Positions 21,754-33,800 of a stretch of 64,000 bases of DNA are shown here, one piece after another. The stretch covers positions 162,713,442 to 162,777,441 of the forward strand of contig CM061132.1 in the NCBI GenBank assembly GCA_030789695.1, in the 5' to 3' direction. The notes beneath the pieces are model-generated. The model searched no databases. It worked only from the letters and a program-made list of their open reading frames with translations, and had not been told where the DNA came from. A program made the position numbers and the translations under genes. This stretch comes from Scilla litardierei. Taxonomy: Eukaryota; Streptophyta; Magnoliopsida; Asparagales; Asparagaceae. Numbering within the stretch: position 1 is the first letter of the stretch; each line of letters begins with the position of its first letter.

Positions 21754-24304
21754 TGGCCTCGGGAAGAGCACCCTGCTTCAACTCGAGTAACGTATGCCAT
21801 CTTTACCGAAATGCATTTTTAAATTAAAAAGCATTTTAGTTTATACCGACTGGACATGTACAATATTCAGTGCATTCTTATTTCGATTTATTGAGCAATT
21901 GTCTGTGCTCATTTCTATCATCTTATTTCATTTGTATCATCAATATTACTACTATCAGGGCCATTGATTTTGCTTCTCAATCTGTTGATTATATTTTTAG
22001 GCATTCTTTTCATCTTCTATGCATACCTTGTCGTTACAGAACTAGCAGTTGTGCAATGAAAAACAATCATCTAGATAAACTTGGCATGTGGAACTTTCTC
22101 CAATAGAATTTCTAGACGAACCCTGGAAATGAGGTGGAAACAGATTGAATGGCATGATAATCTCGTAAGGTAACAGAAACCAACAAAGTTTTGCGCATCG
22201 AAAGAGGAGAGGGAATACAATCAAACATTGCCAATTAAAACAAAACAAAACTTATCTTACCTTACATATAGAAATTTCATGACATACTGATGTGCTGTAA
22301 TACTTGCTGAAATTTTAGCATAGCTGCTTGGCATACAATAACCTCACTTCCTGCAGTCAACTTTAAACAGTATCTGACCTTATCCTGTTTCAATTATTGT
22401 CAATTTTATTCGGCAAAAACACCCTGGGTCAGTGCCATGGATTTACTGTTCACTAGCCTTTCGGCCTTATCTCAGCCAGTACTTTACGCGATCTTAAGCC
22501 AATCTGTTATTCCATTGAGTTCTTGCTATTCCAGACTTCAATTTGTTAAGGTTGAGTCTGATTCCATTTGGTTCGAGCCGCAAGTACACAATTTGAGAGC
22601 TGTAATAACTGGGTTCATGCTAATATGAGCAGAGTTAATAAAAAGTAAGTGGACAGCTGATGAGTGGGAAGGCAAAACATGGCATTGGCCGTTGCTTTTG
22701 ATGCTTTAGATGATGATGATGGCACCAAAAGTAGAGGAATAGGAAAAAGGAGTCCCAAGTGACATAAAAGTTTGCTACTCTGCGTCGAGCAGTCGCATTT
22801 GGCCTCTTTGTTTTTTTGTAGGGAAGTGGCCAATTTGCCCAACGAGTGTATGCTATACAATAAACTATATATCTATATACCTATCTCTAGTGCATCTCAT
22901 CAACACAATGTCGTCATCCTGTAAAGGTCTTTAGACATAACCCTTTGCTCTTAAATCTCAAACGGTGAATCAAAACAAGAAAATCTTTTCTGAAAGGCGA
23001 ATTTGTAGTGGGAGGAGGGAACAAAGCATTACAAAAAAGAGAAGCCATCTACATTGATATGATTCTGGGAGCTGAAGCTCTTACTAATGAATGTCAAAAA
23101 TATGTCGACACCCGTTTACTCATCGTCGACCAATCCTTTTATTCAGTTATTCCATCTTTTTCCCTAGTGGCCCTGCGGTGCACAAAGCGTTTTTCTTAGG
23201 TGATGACCCTTGATCATGAACAGGGGAAAAAAGATTTTTTTTCACAATGGAAGTCTAATTCCTCACTTTTGGGCATCAATGTGGGTGGTTGCCATTTTCC
23301 ATTCACTGTTGATGCAAAGTCTATGAGGTCCTGTATCAGAATTCTGAAGGATGCCATGATGAGTAACCAGTGCTGAAGAATAGAGTCCATATACATAAAC
23401 GAAGACATCATTTGATTTCAGTCTAGCCTTGGTTTTGATCTGATACCAGATATTTAGCGATAATTGATGCTTGTTATCGTGATGGAGTCGATGCTGAGAG
23501 GCGGAGGCCAGCTGAGCCTGAACATAGCAATTGCCAACTGATACAAGGGAAGTGAGACCTTCACCAAATATAGATTGCACAAATGCTGGATGTTTGTTTA
23601 TACACTAGTCTTCTTTGTAGCCATGAAATGCACTTGTGTGAACACAATTATTCCATTACAGGATGATGTCTTGAGGGTAATCATCATCATCATCATCATA
23701 GAATCAAAGACTTGGTTAGATTATGTTGAGTTATGCAATATTGCTATATGTTCATATAAAATTGTATGATATGGAATAAAAAATGGAGTCTTTTGCACTG
23801 TCTGTGCTGTTTCAAGTTCTGTGGACCATCCAGGTGCCCTCTCAGTGTGAACAGGAAAGGGATGGCAGAATCCAATCATGTTGAACTCATCACCATTTGT
23901 TTGCATCCAAATTGTTGTGTTCCTGTGTGAAGGCAAAGTTCAGAAAGGTCAAAATACTGATGCCTTCTCTCTTTAGAATATTATTATGGTTTTTTTTTTG
24001 CATACATACGTGTACGCATTCACTTTGGCCATTGATTTCGTAGATACGCTTAGTCATCAAGCGTAGCCGATACATGTATTTTTCACATACAATGCGTTTA
24101 TCATTTTTATTCGTGCTGAATGCATCACATCATCGTATATGAGAGAGATCGCTTTGGGCGAAAGGCTCAAACATATTTAAAAAAATAAATGGAAAACAAG
24201 AGGAATAGACCAAAATAACATAACAAAAAGGCAAGATAGGAGCCATACACAAAGAACCATCCTTTTCCAACTGATTTGACATTCCCTAAGCCCTAATCTC
24301 CATG
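21754..24304. other. Intergenic, nothing recognised
   Basis: Only short frames and simple-sequence runs, such as an ATC microsatellite near 23678-23700. No transposon ends or conserved exons seen. The part just upstream of 24305 will contain the promoter of the first nicotianamine synthase gene. Confidence 0.4.
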
Positions 24305-24315
24305 CCTATATAAAC
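24305..24315 (+). promoter_or_regulatory. TATA box of the first nicotianamine synthase gene
   Basis: CCTATATAAAC lies about 100 bp before the ATG at 24410, a normal spacing for a plant TATA box plus short leader. Confidence 0.6.
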
Positions 24316-24409
24316 CCCCTTCCTCTCTTATTCATAGTGTGTGCCTACAAAAAACTCAGAAGACACTTCGAACTCTTTGCTAGCTACTACTACTCCTCTC
24401 ACTCTCACA

Positions 24410-24987
24410 ATGGCAAACCAAGAAGAGCTCCAACTTGTTGAAACCATCACCTCCCTCTACAACTCCATCTCAGCCCTCCCCTCGCTCTCGCCGTCCGAAG
24501 AAACAAACCGCCTCTTCACGAGCCTCGTCAACACCTGCATCCCTCCTTCCTCCGTCGTCATCTCGTGCCTCCCCGAAGAAGCACAAGCGATGCGGGCGAG
24601 GCTCATCAAGCTCTCCGGCGAGGCCGAAGGCCTCCTCGAGTCGCACTACTCCGCCCTCATCTCATCCCAAGACCACCCTATGAAGAGCTTGACAATGTTT
24701 CCCTACTACTCCAACTATGAGAAGCTCACGCACCTGGAGTTTAGCCTCCTCTCAAGGCATGTGACGACCTCTCTTTCGCAAGCGGCGTTTATCGGATCGG
24801 GTCCCCTGCCGCTCTCGTCGCTTGTTCTTGCGACCCGGTACCTGGCGGGCACGGTTTTTCACAACTATGATCTGGACCCGAATGCGAATGCAAAGGCTAG
24901 GAAGCTTGTGGAGTCGGATCCGGGTCTAGCTGAACGGGTCGTGTTCCGGACTTCGGATGTGATGGAAGTGAAGCGGGCACTAACCGG
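24410..24987 (+). CDS. NAS: Nicotianamine synthase, copy 1, exon 1
   Basis: Nicotianamine synthase joins three S-adenosylmethionine molecules into nicotianamine, the chelator that carries Fe, Zn and Cu through plant tissues. Exon 1 encodes residues 1-193 of 303. Family blocks are LLESHY (75-80), MFPYY (96-100), the glycine-rich GSGPLP of the SAM site (129-134) and YDLDP (153-157). A tyrosine sorting-type YEKL (103-106) and a nearby Leu-Leu (113-114) match the trafficking motifs described for rice enzymes. The start is the first ATG after the TATA box and aligns exactly with copy 2. The donor GTACCC at 24988 leaves codon 193 split after two bases (phase 2). The frame reads on past the donor for a while, which would give a false longer exon. 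Confidence 0.93.
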
Positions 24988-25081
24988 GTACCCCCCATTT
25001 GGGCTATTTTTGAATTTATTACCTTCGAAATTTTCAGAGTCTTAAAATATTTATTTGTTTATTTATTTTCCACGCAAGCAG
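24988..25081 (+). other. Intron of nicotianamine synthase copy 1 (94 bp)
   Basis: GT at 24988 and a CGCAAGCAG acceptor ending at 25081. Removing it joins LTG to YDVVFLAALVG, the continuous family sequence. Copy 2 has an intron at exactly the same place and phase. Confidence 0.9.
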
Positions 25082-25415
25082 ATACGACGTGGTGTTTTTG
25101 GCAGCGTTGGTGGGAATGGAAAGAGGCGAAAAGAGAGGCGTGTTCGAGCACCTGGCGCGCCACATGAAACCCGGCGCGCTGCTCGTGGCGCGCAGCGCGC
25201 ACGGGGCACGTGCGTTCTTGTACCCGGTGGTGGAGATGGAGGACCTAAACGGGTTCGAGGTGCTCTCGGTGCACCACCCCGAGGGCGAGGTGGTCAACTC
25301 GGTGATCGTGGCGAGGAAGAAGGGGATCCTCATGTCGTGCAAGTGCTGCGAGCCTCTCGTCGGCCATGGGAGCTTGATGGAGGAGCTTGCGGTCGAAGGG
25401 CAGCACTCCGCCTAA
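25082..25415 (+). CDS. NAS: Nicotianamine synthase, copy 1, exon 2
   Basis: Encodes the rest of the 303-residue protein: YDVVFLAALVGM (194-205), RSAHGARAFLYPVV (230-243), the VLSVHHP block (253-259), VNSVIVARK and a Cys-rich CKCCEP tail (279-284) also found in other plant enzymes. The stop is at 25413-25415. Both exons together give 912 bp including the stop. No lesion is seen, so the gene is probably functional. It is tandem with copy 2 about 3.2 kb downstream. Confidence 0.93.
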
Positions 25416-25737
25416 AGCCATGGATGTTCTCGGATATTGGATTTGAGTGTTTGATGGTTGTTGATTAGTTTTCTAGTGTGCCTTTGTTTTGTTGTGTGGG
25501 AAGTCTGTCTACGTGTTTGTGTTGGTCTATGTCCTCCTAAATTAAGGCCCAAGGAAATAAGTGGAGTATTTCTACCTCGCCTCTTGTTCTATTTTCTATT
25601 TTAGGATTGGTTGTGAAAATTGGAGTACTTCTCATGTCTGCAAAATGACCCCAGAAAACTACAGTTAGCACAGAAATTGCCAAAAACCCGCTATCAGCAT
25701 ATCCTCATATAACTCTCTATATAAATATAAATACAAA
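25416..25737. other. 3' untranslated and downstream region of synthase copy 1
   Basis: T-rich DNA directly after the stop codon, typical of a plant 3' untranslated region. No further frame recognised. Confidence 0.4.
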
Positions 25738-25919
25738 TATAATGTAAAATGGATAGGATCTAGGTCAATTCGGGTTGGCATGTCATATCAACACCATGTC
25801 TGGATTTTATCTGGGTTGGTCGGGTCGACCCGGATGCGGCCCAAACATGGTAGCTCTCTACCTATACACAATTAAAGAGGTCGGGTCTGGATCAGATCAG
25901 TTCCATTTTACCACCCTTA
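25738..25919. mobile_element. Degenerate ~180-bp MITE-like repeat
   Basis: The left end has GTAAAATGGATAGG and the right end TTCCATTTTACCACCCTTA, an imperfect inverted repeat. The interior is rich in CGGGTC/GACCCGG words like the subterminal parts of the hAT-like element at 13.0-14.3 kb. A small relative of that family is plausible. The left terminus is eroded. Confidence 0.45.
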
Positions 25920-28440
25920 GGACAGTCCCACCGGGGGGGCTGTTACCAAAATGTGGAGGGGGGGGATTTTGGCCAAATATTACTCATATTTGTATCTATA
26001 TGTTCAACGGGAAGGATACACATACCTATTGTTACTATATTGGGCCGGCTCACGTTGTAGAGAAAGATATTTCACTCGAATAAAGAAGCCTAAGATGAAT
26101 ACTTGGGCCTCAGCCCAAAAGCCCAGAGGCCCATATGGGCGGTTAACTGCTTGCCCAGTCAAAATGACAGATCATCCACCCGTTGAGCTCCCGAATACTA
26201 ACGAGTTTGTTAGTAACGACGTGAGTAAATGGGGCGGCCGGTATGCTCTTTTTCAGGGACGACGACACAAAGGAGGGACAATGATGTCGTCATGAAGGCG
26301 AGTCCGCTACCAACTAACGGTACTTAGAGGAACCCTTACCTATACGAAGACGCAATAGCGATAAGACCGGGATATATCTCAAGATATACTAAAAACTCAC
26401 GTACTCTGACACTCAGTTATATGATTTCACTTTATATTTCCTCCATAGCCCGGGGAGACAGTGATCAGACAACCTGCCAATAGGTCGGACCTAGCTGCCT
26501 CGAGCATTTCTAGTCATTTACTGACGTAAATGTCTGATGAGATTTGGGTCGGAACCCAAATCCGAATCCTCCAATGATCTTTCCTGTGTTGTAGGCGTAT
26601 CCAGAGAGCTCGGAGTTAGGTCGGGCTTCGATCCAACAGCTCATGCCTAGCTCTCATCGACCAAGGACTGCCATTCCTCGGATCCCACTTTTCAGCTGAC
26701 AGAGAGCCACGTCACCAGAGGCATCCTCGTCAACGTCCTCCTCATTATTGATGGATTTACCGGTCAACACCTAAGATAGTCAAGATACGAAAACCGATTC
26801 AAACCTTGATCGGAGTATTTGTATTTGTTCATTCCTTGCCATCTATCATACATTTGATGAAGATGTCCTAGGTGACATGAAAATATGACTAGGACAAAAT
26901 GTGGACCCCACCCCCACATCATCCCCTCCAGCTCATCCAAAAAGTCACCCCACAATCCACTTATTTACATGTTTGCCAACCCCTCAAAAAAAACCCCAAC
27001 CCTACTTAATTATATGTTTGCCATTCACCCCCCAAAAAACAAAAAATACCAATTATTTACATGTTTGCCATCCTAAGGTTTTTTGCGTTTTAACCCTCGG
27101 ACTTTGCACTTTTTGCTCTCTGACAATACCGACACGCACATCAATATTTTTCACTCCTTTTCTGTTGCGCGCGTTCGCCACATCCTCTTCGTAGTGGATT
27201 TTGGGCTCTGTGCACTGTGTGCACGGCTTATTTCTGGTTCTATTTGAACCTTAGTATATAGGGTGTGAACACTAATATTCCAATATAGAAGATGATACAT
27301 ACGGACCCGAGGCAAATCACTATCAGAGTCATCATCAAACCGAATCAAGATAGTCATTTTTTCTTTCAAAGGGTTAATTAATTCTCTTCAATATCCTTAC
27401 TCTTCTACTTCTTTCGTGCTCAAAGCCCTACTATTGGAATTTTGCTTCTCAAAAACGTCCCACTCTTACCATATAAATTAATCTGTCTACTTAGATTTGG
27501 TGATTTCAATATTCTTCTCAAAGCCTCTTCATCTAGGCAGATTGCATCTCTTTTTCATTTTCTTTTATTTTTTCCATTTCATTCCGAGAGTGAATGATGT
27601 ACCCTATCCCTCTTCTCCCGCCCCCGTTGCCGTCCCCTCCAGCAGACGAGGGAAAAGGAGAAATAATGGCAAACTTGTAAAATAAGTCCTAATCAAGAAG
27701 GAAAGGAGATCGCAGATTACTTGTGTTGCCAAATGGCCCCCGACTTTCTAAACCCCAAGAAGATGCCTGTCAAGCTCCTCATGCCATCGTTGTCCGGCGT
27801 CATCAGGTTCGGCTCGCTAACGCTCTTGCTGACTATGATGTGCAGATTATGGGACGAGTATAATGAATATTGATTGGTGGACTAAACCCTTGGCAAAGGG
27901 GCCGAGTGTGAATCGAATGGAGGCAAGAGAATATGAATTTTTCAAGAGCCGCGCATATGATTTCTTTCTTTTTATATATATGCTTCTTAAGATCCTTCAT
28001 TGGACTGCCATAAAAAGATATTCGCCTTGACCCTCTCCCTTCTCAAATGGTAGCCCACTTGTTTAAGTAACCCCATGGATTTGGTCTGGCTATAATCCCA
28101 CATTGAATCTTGTTTAAAATATTCTCTAGGAAATGTCTTGCATGTGGAATCATATTAGATGTAATATCATGTCAAATATTTTTCTTGTCTGCAAGTTTGA
28201 GTCGAGCTACGTTTTCGTGTGATAATTGTATGGTTTAAGATTGGTTTATGATCGAGCTGCTTTGTTTTGTAAATCGAGCTTGTGATAAGTGCATGTGCCG
28301 TGCCGGAAATTGCCACCCCTGAATTTACATAAAGATTAACAATCATGTCATACATTGGGTTGCGTGCCCCCAAGAAAAAACTACTTTTGGACAAAAAAGG
28401 AGAGCCAATCCAAGGCAGGTTCTAACCCAAACAAGACAAG
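25920..28440. other. Spacer between the two synthase genes, no gene recognised
   Basis: The segment at about 26050-26780 has uneven, moderately GC-rich sequence with repeated GGTCGG/CGGACC words and looks like old LTR-type repeat, but no ends could be fixed. The rest is T-rich with short frames only. The last few hundred bases contain the promoter region of copy 2. Confidence 0.35.
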
Positions 28441-28498
28441 AAATGCGCACCCCAGTCGCATATCTCACCCCCAAGTGGGCCCCACCAACGACCAGACC

Positions 28499-28509
28499 CC
28501 TATATATAC
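28499..28509 (+). promoter_or_regulatory. TATA box of the second nicotianamine synthase gene
   Basis: CCTATATATAC lies about 95 bp before the ATG at 28597, the same spacing as in copy 1. Confidence 0.6.
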
Positions 28510-28596
28510 CCCGCTACCGCTCCATGAGGAGTGTGGCATCCACACACCCAAGAAGACACCTGGCACCTCCTTGCTCTCTCTCTCTAAGATCCCACA

Positions 28597-29174
28597 ATGG
28601 CGAACCAAGGAGAGCTCCAGCTTGTTGAAACAATCACCTCCCTCTACAACTCCATCTCGGCCCTCCCCTCCCTCTCGCCGTCCGACGAAACAAACCGCCT
28701 CTTCACGGAGCTCGTCAGCACCTGCATCCCCCCCTCCTCCGTCGACGTCTCGTCCCTCCCCGAAGAGGCGCAGGCGATGCGGTCGAGTCTCATCAAGCTC
28801 TGCGCCCAGGCCGAGGGCCTCCTCGAGTCTCACTACTCCGCCCTCATCTCGTCCCAAGACCACCCTCTGAAGAGCTTGGCAGTGTTCCCCTACTACACCA
28901 ACTACGTCCTGTTGACGCAGCTTGAGTTCGATCTCCTGTCCCGGCACGTGACCGCGGCCCCTTCTCACGTGGCCTTCGTCGGGTCGGGCCCGCTTCCGCT
29001 GTCGTCGCTCATTCTTGCCACCCAGTATCTGACGGGTTCGGTGTTCCATAATTACGACCTGGATCCGGCGGCTAATGAGAAGGCGGCGAAGTTGGTGGGG
29101 TCGGACCCGGGTCTGGCGGAGCGGGTCGGGTTCTACACCGATGATATTATGCGGGTTAAGCGAGGACTGAGCCG
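28597..29174 (+). CDS. NAS: Nicotianamine synthase, copy 2, exon 1
   Basis: The paralogue of copy 1 has the same exon length (578 bp) and the same start (MANQ.ELQLVETITSLYNSI). LLESHY, VFPYY, GSGPLP and YDLDP lie at the same residues as in copy 1. The sorting-type tyrosine motif is YVLL here. Exon 1 ends in phase 2 before the donor GTTTGTC at 29175. The arms of the pair are similar in codons as well as residues, so the tandem duplication is not very old. Role as for copy 1: synthesis of the metal chelator nicotianamine from S-adenosylmethionine. Confidence 0.93.
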
Positions 29175-29358
29175 GTTTGTCACTATTTTTCTCAGTATTT
29201 ACTTCTGGGTATAAATGGAAAATGGGTTATTTAGCTTAGAAGAACGAATTAACTTAGTAGTTATTGTATATTTTATTTATATACTATAAACCAAGTCTAC
29301 GTCTTTCTTTTGTATTTTCAAACCAAGTGAGACTTAACTAATGTTCGGTTAATTGCAG
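29175..29358 (+). other. Intron of nicotianamine synthase copy 2 (184 bp)
   Basis: GT at 29175 and an AATTGCAG acceptor ending at 29358. Same position and phase as in copy 1, but twice as long and unrelated in sequence by eye, so the intron predates the duplication and has drifted. Confidence 0.9.
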
Positions 29359-29692
29359 ATACGATGTGGTGTTCTTAGCGGCATTGGTGGGGATGGGGCA
29401 AGAAGAGAAGAGGCGTGTGCTCGAGCATTTGGCAAGGCATATGTCCCCCGGGGCGCTCCTGGTAGTGAGGAGCGCGCACGGGGCACGTGCATTCCTGTAC
29501 CCGGTGGTGGACTTGGACGATATGCCGGGATTCGACGTGCTCTCGGTTTACCATCCCGACGGCGAGGTGATCAATTCGGTGGTCGTCGCGAGGAAGAAGA
29601 GGAACATGGCCATGTCATGCAAGTGTTGCGAGCCCCTCGTCAGCCATGGGAGCTTGGTTGAGGAGCTGACCATTGACGGGCATCGCTACTAA
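29359..29692 (+). CDS. NAS: Nicotianamine synthase, copy 2, exon 2
   Basis: Same length (334 bp) as exon 2 of copy 1. It encodes YDVVFLAALVGM, RSAHGARAFLYPVV, the VLSVYHP block, INSVVVARK and the CKCCEP tail, and stops at 29690-29692. The full protein is 303 residues with no lesion seen. A likely poly(A) signal AATAAA is at 29773-29778. The convergent KNOX gene ends only about 430 bp away. Confidence 0.93.
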
Positions 29693-30121
29693 TAAATTAA
29701 TTGGGTCGTGTGTTAAGCCTATAACAGGGATTTGACGTGTGCTTAGACTTTAAGCTGTACTACACTAATAAGAATAAAAGAGTTTATAACTGCCTCGCTG
29801 TTTGATTTTAGCCCCAGACGTCTTTGCTTGCAAGTTATTCTCTCCTTCAAACATCTGTACCCACAAATGGGATTCTTTTTATTTACCACAAGCAACCTTC
29901 AACATCTCAACCACCATTTTGCGCAGTACAAGACAACAAACAGTTACGAAAGCCCAACAGAAAAAATACAGGCAGAGTTCATCAAATCAAGATGATGAAG
30001 AAGAAGAAGTTGATAGATACATGCAACAGGGTAATTTGACCGTGGGCATTGCCTTTACATAGATCAACTCAGAATGATGACTGATTATTCAAAGAAGAAG
30101 AGGAACAACATGAGAATAGGC
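29693..30121. other. Convergent 3' untranslated regions of synthase copy 2 and the KNOX gene
   Basis: The space between the two stop codons holds the AATAAA at 29773 for the plus-strand gene and, reading leftwards, A/T-rich sequence for the minus-strand KNOX gene. No other frame is convincing. Confidence 0.5.
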
Positions 30122-30319
30122 TCAAGTAGTTCCCGGCCCAATCATGCCGGTGTCAAAATACAATGTGGTGCCACTCGAACCGCCGCTTACACCTTCCATG
30201 AGGGCAAACCTCATGTCCTCCGATGGCTTCCAGTGCCTCTTCCTCTGGTTTATGAACCAGTTGTTTATCTGCTTCTGGTCGAGCCCTGTCATTTCGGCGA
30301 GCCTTGCCTTCTCTTCTTC
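30122..30319 (-). CDS. Class I KNOX homeobox gene, last exon
   Basis: On the minus strand this exon follows a GATCTAG acceptor. It encodes the rest of the TALE homeodomain, from [14 protein letters not shown] to the recognition helix [19 protein letters not shown], then a tail [19 protein letters not shown]...GPGTT and a stop at 30122-30124. KNOX proteins are nuclear transcription factors that keep shoot meristem cells undifferentiated. The tail resembles, from memory, monocot OSH6/OSH71-type and KNAT2/6-group proteins. No damage is seen. Confidence 0.9.
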   Translation of the reverse strand, partial: EEEKARLAEMTGLDQKQINNWFINQRKRHWKPSEDMRFALMEGVSGGSSGTTLYFDTGMIGPGTT

Positions 30320-30384
30320 CTAGATCGAACAGGAAGCCCGATTAACATTGATCATACTGCGAGTTAAATTGGGTTAGAGATTAC
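30320..30384 (-). other. Short KNOX intron inside the homeodomain (65 bp)
   Basis: The minus-strand donor GTAATCTC directly follows ...WPYPT, and the acceptor is GATCTAG. An intron between PYPT and EEEK is the conserved position in KNOX genes. Confidence 0.88.
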
Positions 30385-30632
30385 CGTTGGATATGGCCAT
30401 CGATAGTGGGTGTTCCACCACTCCAGCAATGTTAATCGGGCGTCCTTGGGCAGCTTCCCCTTCTTCCTCTTCTTCAAGAATTCCTTCCGAAGGTTGCTCA
30501 GGTAACCGCTGTACTTCTTGAGAAGCATTTCCTTTAGTTCATGGTCAGCTACCCGCAAACTGCTGTCTTGGCCTTCCGATGCCTCGGGGTCGCCACAGCT
30601 TAGCTCCTCTTCGGACGATCCAACCGCTTCTT
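30385..30632 (-). CDS. Class I KNOX homeobox gene, ELK and homeodomain exon
   Basis: After a TTTGTATAG acceptor the exon encodes an acidic linker ([17 protein letters not shown]), the ELK domain ([21 protein letters not shown]) and the start of the homeodomain ([23 protein letters not shown]). The PYP three-residue loop insertion defines the TALE class. The upstream exons, which should encode KNOX1 and KNOX2, are not visible anywhere between here and 64000. The intact Copia element lies only 55 bp upstream of this exon, in the large KNOX intron and in the same orientation. Confidence 0.92.
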
Positions 30633-30687
30633 CTATACAAAGTACATAATAAGAATTTAGATATTAAGCATTTCAATACAAGACATT

Positions 30688-30899
30688 TGATAGAAAAGGA
30701 TCAGAATGAGTTGTTTCTATTGATCAAAAATAGATTACAATTTATAGAGTTGTCAACTTGATTAAGTTGCAACAACTAAACTGATTTAGCTTCAACAACT
30801 AAACCGAATATGTTACAACAAATCTAAACTGAATATGTTACAACAAATCTCAGATATTAACTGAAAGTAGTTATGTGGGATCTCCGATATTATCTAATA
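30688..30899 (-). repeat. 3' LTR of the intact Copia (212 bp)
   Basis: Same sequence as 35391-35602 by direct reading. On the minus strand a TATA box (CTCTATAAATTG, near 30740-30751) lies about 50 bp before the element end, so this LTR could start transcripts just upstream of the KNOX ELK exon. Confidence 0.95.
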
Positions 30900-33800
30900 C
30901 CCTCCCGCAAGCTGGCGCCAGTAAATTCTCTAAGCCAAGCTTGGAAATAAATGCGGTGAAGACATCAGGAGGAAGAGCCTTGGTGAAGAAATCGGCCAAT
31001 TGCGCTTGAGAGGGAACCGGCATGAGCTTAAATAGGCCTTCAATAATTTTTTGGCGAGTGATGTGGCAATCGATTTCAATGTGCTTCGTGCGCTCATGGA
31101 AAACAGGATTCTCAGCTATATGAACTGCAGATTGGTTGTCACAGAATAGAAGAGTTGGAACCTTTAAGGTTTGCTTCAGATCGCGAAGAAGATATGCCAG
31201 CCATTGTAGTTCACATGTTGTTGTAGCTAATGCACGATATTCAGCTTCTGAAGAGCTTTTAGAGACCGTGGATTGCTTCTTTGTCTTCCAAGAAATTAAT
31301 GAATCACCAAGGAAGACACAAAAGCCGGTGATAGATTTCCTTGTCTCTGGACAAGTTGCCCAATCTGAATCAGCAAAAGCGCGAATTTGGAGAGGCTCAC
31401 ATGAAGCAGGGAAAAATAAACCTTGACTTGGTGCTTGTTTCACATATCGAAGAGCTCTATGAGCGGCTTGCAAATGTTGATGTCGAGGCTTGTCCACAAA
31501 TTGAGATAATTGCTGGACCACAAAAGTCAGATCAGGCCTGGTGGTTGTGAGGTAAAGGAGACGACCAACTAGCCTTCTGTAATGGAGTGCATCAACCAAA
31601 GGATCATCCTCTGCTCCAGAGGTAAGTCGCAAGGAAGAGACCATGGGAGTGGGAACTGGTTTGCAACCCAAGAACCCATAATCATTTAATATGTCAAGTG
31701 CATATTTCCTTTGGCAGAGGTGAATACCCCGTGAAGAGCGAGCTACTTCGAGGCCAAGGAAGAATTTGAGTTTTCCCAAATCTTTAATCTTGAATGCTTC
31801 ATGCAAATAAGATTTGATGGAGTTGATCTGTTCAATGTTATTGCTGGCCAGGACAACATCATCAACATAAACCAGTAATGCAAGAAAAGAGTCACCTTGG
31901 CATCTAATGAACAAGGACGGATCGGATGGTGCTTGGATGAAATTTTGTGATAAGAGTGCAGAAGATAATTTCGCATACCATTGCCTTCCGGCTTGCTTTA
32001 ATCCATATAGCGATTTATTCAACTTGCACACCATATTTGGATCTTGATAATGGAAACCAGGAGGAAGCTTCATGTACACTTCTTCATCTAATGATCCATG
32101 TAGATAAGCATTGTTGATATCAAGCTGATGAAGAAACCAATTATGGTTAGAAGCGAGAGCCAATAGAGTGCGAATGGTGGTCATCTTTGCCACGGGAGCG
32201 AAAGTCTCGAAATAATCCAAACCCTCTTGTTGTGTGAACCCCTTAGCCACCAAGCGAGCTTTATACCTCTCAATTGTTCCATCGGAATTATATTTGATCC
32301 TGTAGACCCACTTGCACCCAATGGCATGTTTGGAGGGTGGTAAGGTAACTAATGTCCAGGTATCATTGTTCTCCAAAGCTCGGATTTCGGCATCCATAGC
32401 ATCTTTCCAGCATTGGTGCTGAATGGCTTCATTGTAGGTTTGAGGTTCAATATGGCAAGAAATGGTTAAAGCATACATTTGGTGGGAAGGGGAGAGTTTA
32501 TCATATGATAATACATGAGCAAGAGTGTGTGGAGTACCTTTCATGACAGGTGCAGCAAGTGGGAGCCCATTGGTAACAGCTAAGGAAGTCTGGAGATGAT
32601 GGTGATAGTCTTGAAGATAGGCGGGAATCTGTGGAATTCTGGTAGACCTCCTTAAAGGAACAATAGCAGATGGTATATGATCTGAAGATGATGCAACATC
32701 GGATGGAGGCAGTGGTGTAGGGTTGGGAGATGCTTGAGCATGCTGATCCACTGCTGGAGTATAATCAAAATCATATGAAGGCAGGGGGAGAACCGAATGC
32801 AGCAAGTCAGGATGTGGTGTAGTTGTGGAGAGTCGCTTAAAAGGGAAGACATGTTCATAAAAGCGCACATCTCTGGAAATAAGAATTTTCTTAGTATCCA
32901 ATTCATACAATTTATACCCTTTGGTGCCAATTGGGTGACCAATGAACACACATTTTTGTGCCCTTGGGTGGAATTTTGTAGGTTGTGATGGTAGAGTTGA
33001 AGCAAAAGCAAGGCATCCAAAGACCTTGATGTGATCATATGTAGGTGGTTTATCATGAAGGATTTCAAAAGGTGTGGAATTGTTTAAGAGGGGTGTGGGC
33101 AGGCGGTTAATTAAATGTGTTGCATGAGTAACAGCGTCTGCCCAGAAGGAGATGGGCAAAGAGGACTGAATTAGAAGTGATCTTGCGACAGAAAGTAAAT
33201 GTTGATGTTTTCGTTCAACAACTGCATTTTGTTGAGGGGTGTAGGGACATGATTTTTGATGTATGATACCTTTGGAAGAGAAGAAATCATGCATTGCAAA
33301 TTCAACCCCATTATCACTTCTAACTTGTCTCACTGTCATGCAATATTGGTTTTCAATCATGGAGCAGAATTGTTGCAAAAGAGGGCGAGTTTGAGATTTT
33401 GATTTCATGAGATATAACCAAGTCATGCGACTAAAATCATCAACAATCGTCAAAAAATATGAATGGCCATGCAAAGAAGGGGTGGATGTCGGTCCCCAAA
33501 TGTCAACATGGATTAACTCAAAACAAAAAGAAGTGTTGGATGTGCTTAAAGGAAAAGGATTTCTTTTTTGTTTTGCCAAATGACAAGTTTCACATGGTTT
33601 ATTGCATGATGAAGAAATAGTAGGATGCTTGTCTGCTAAAAGCTTTATTCGAGATGGAGAGGCATGCCCTAATCTAAAGTGCCACACATCAACTAAAGGG
33701 GAAGAAAAAATATCAGTAATAGATGAATTACATGATATGGGATTAGTATGAGATGTTGCAGAGTCGTTGTGAAGCAGGAAATATAGGCCGTTATGCTCCT

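Noticed and set aside
24435..24683. Plus-strand Ser/Pro/Lys-rich frame over nicotianamine synthase exon 1, with an equivalent at 28597-28870
   Set aside because: It overlaps the synthase exon in another frame and has no independent support. The codon bias of the synthase genes creates it.
24341..25045. A 234-residue single-exon reading of synthase copy 1
   Set aside because: It runs through the intron and ends in residues unlike the family. Splicing at 24987/25082 restores the full 303-residue protein and matches copy 2.
27560..27900. Possible short gene with a MPVKLLMPSLSG-type frame
   Set aside because: There is no family match, no clear splice sites and no supporting context. Chance cannot be excluded.
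28465..29049. 194-residue minus-strand frame across nicotianamine synthase copy 2
   Set aside because: It is antisense to a well-supported exon, with Gly/Arg-rich content typical of a GC-rich shadow frame.
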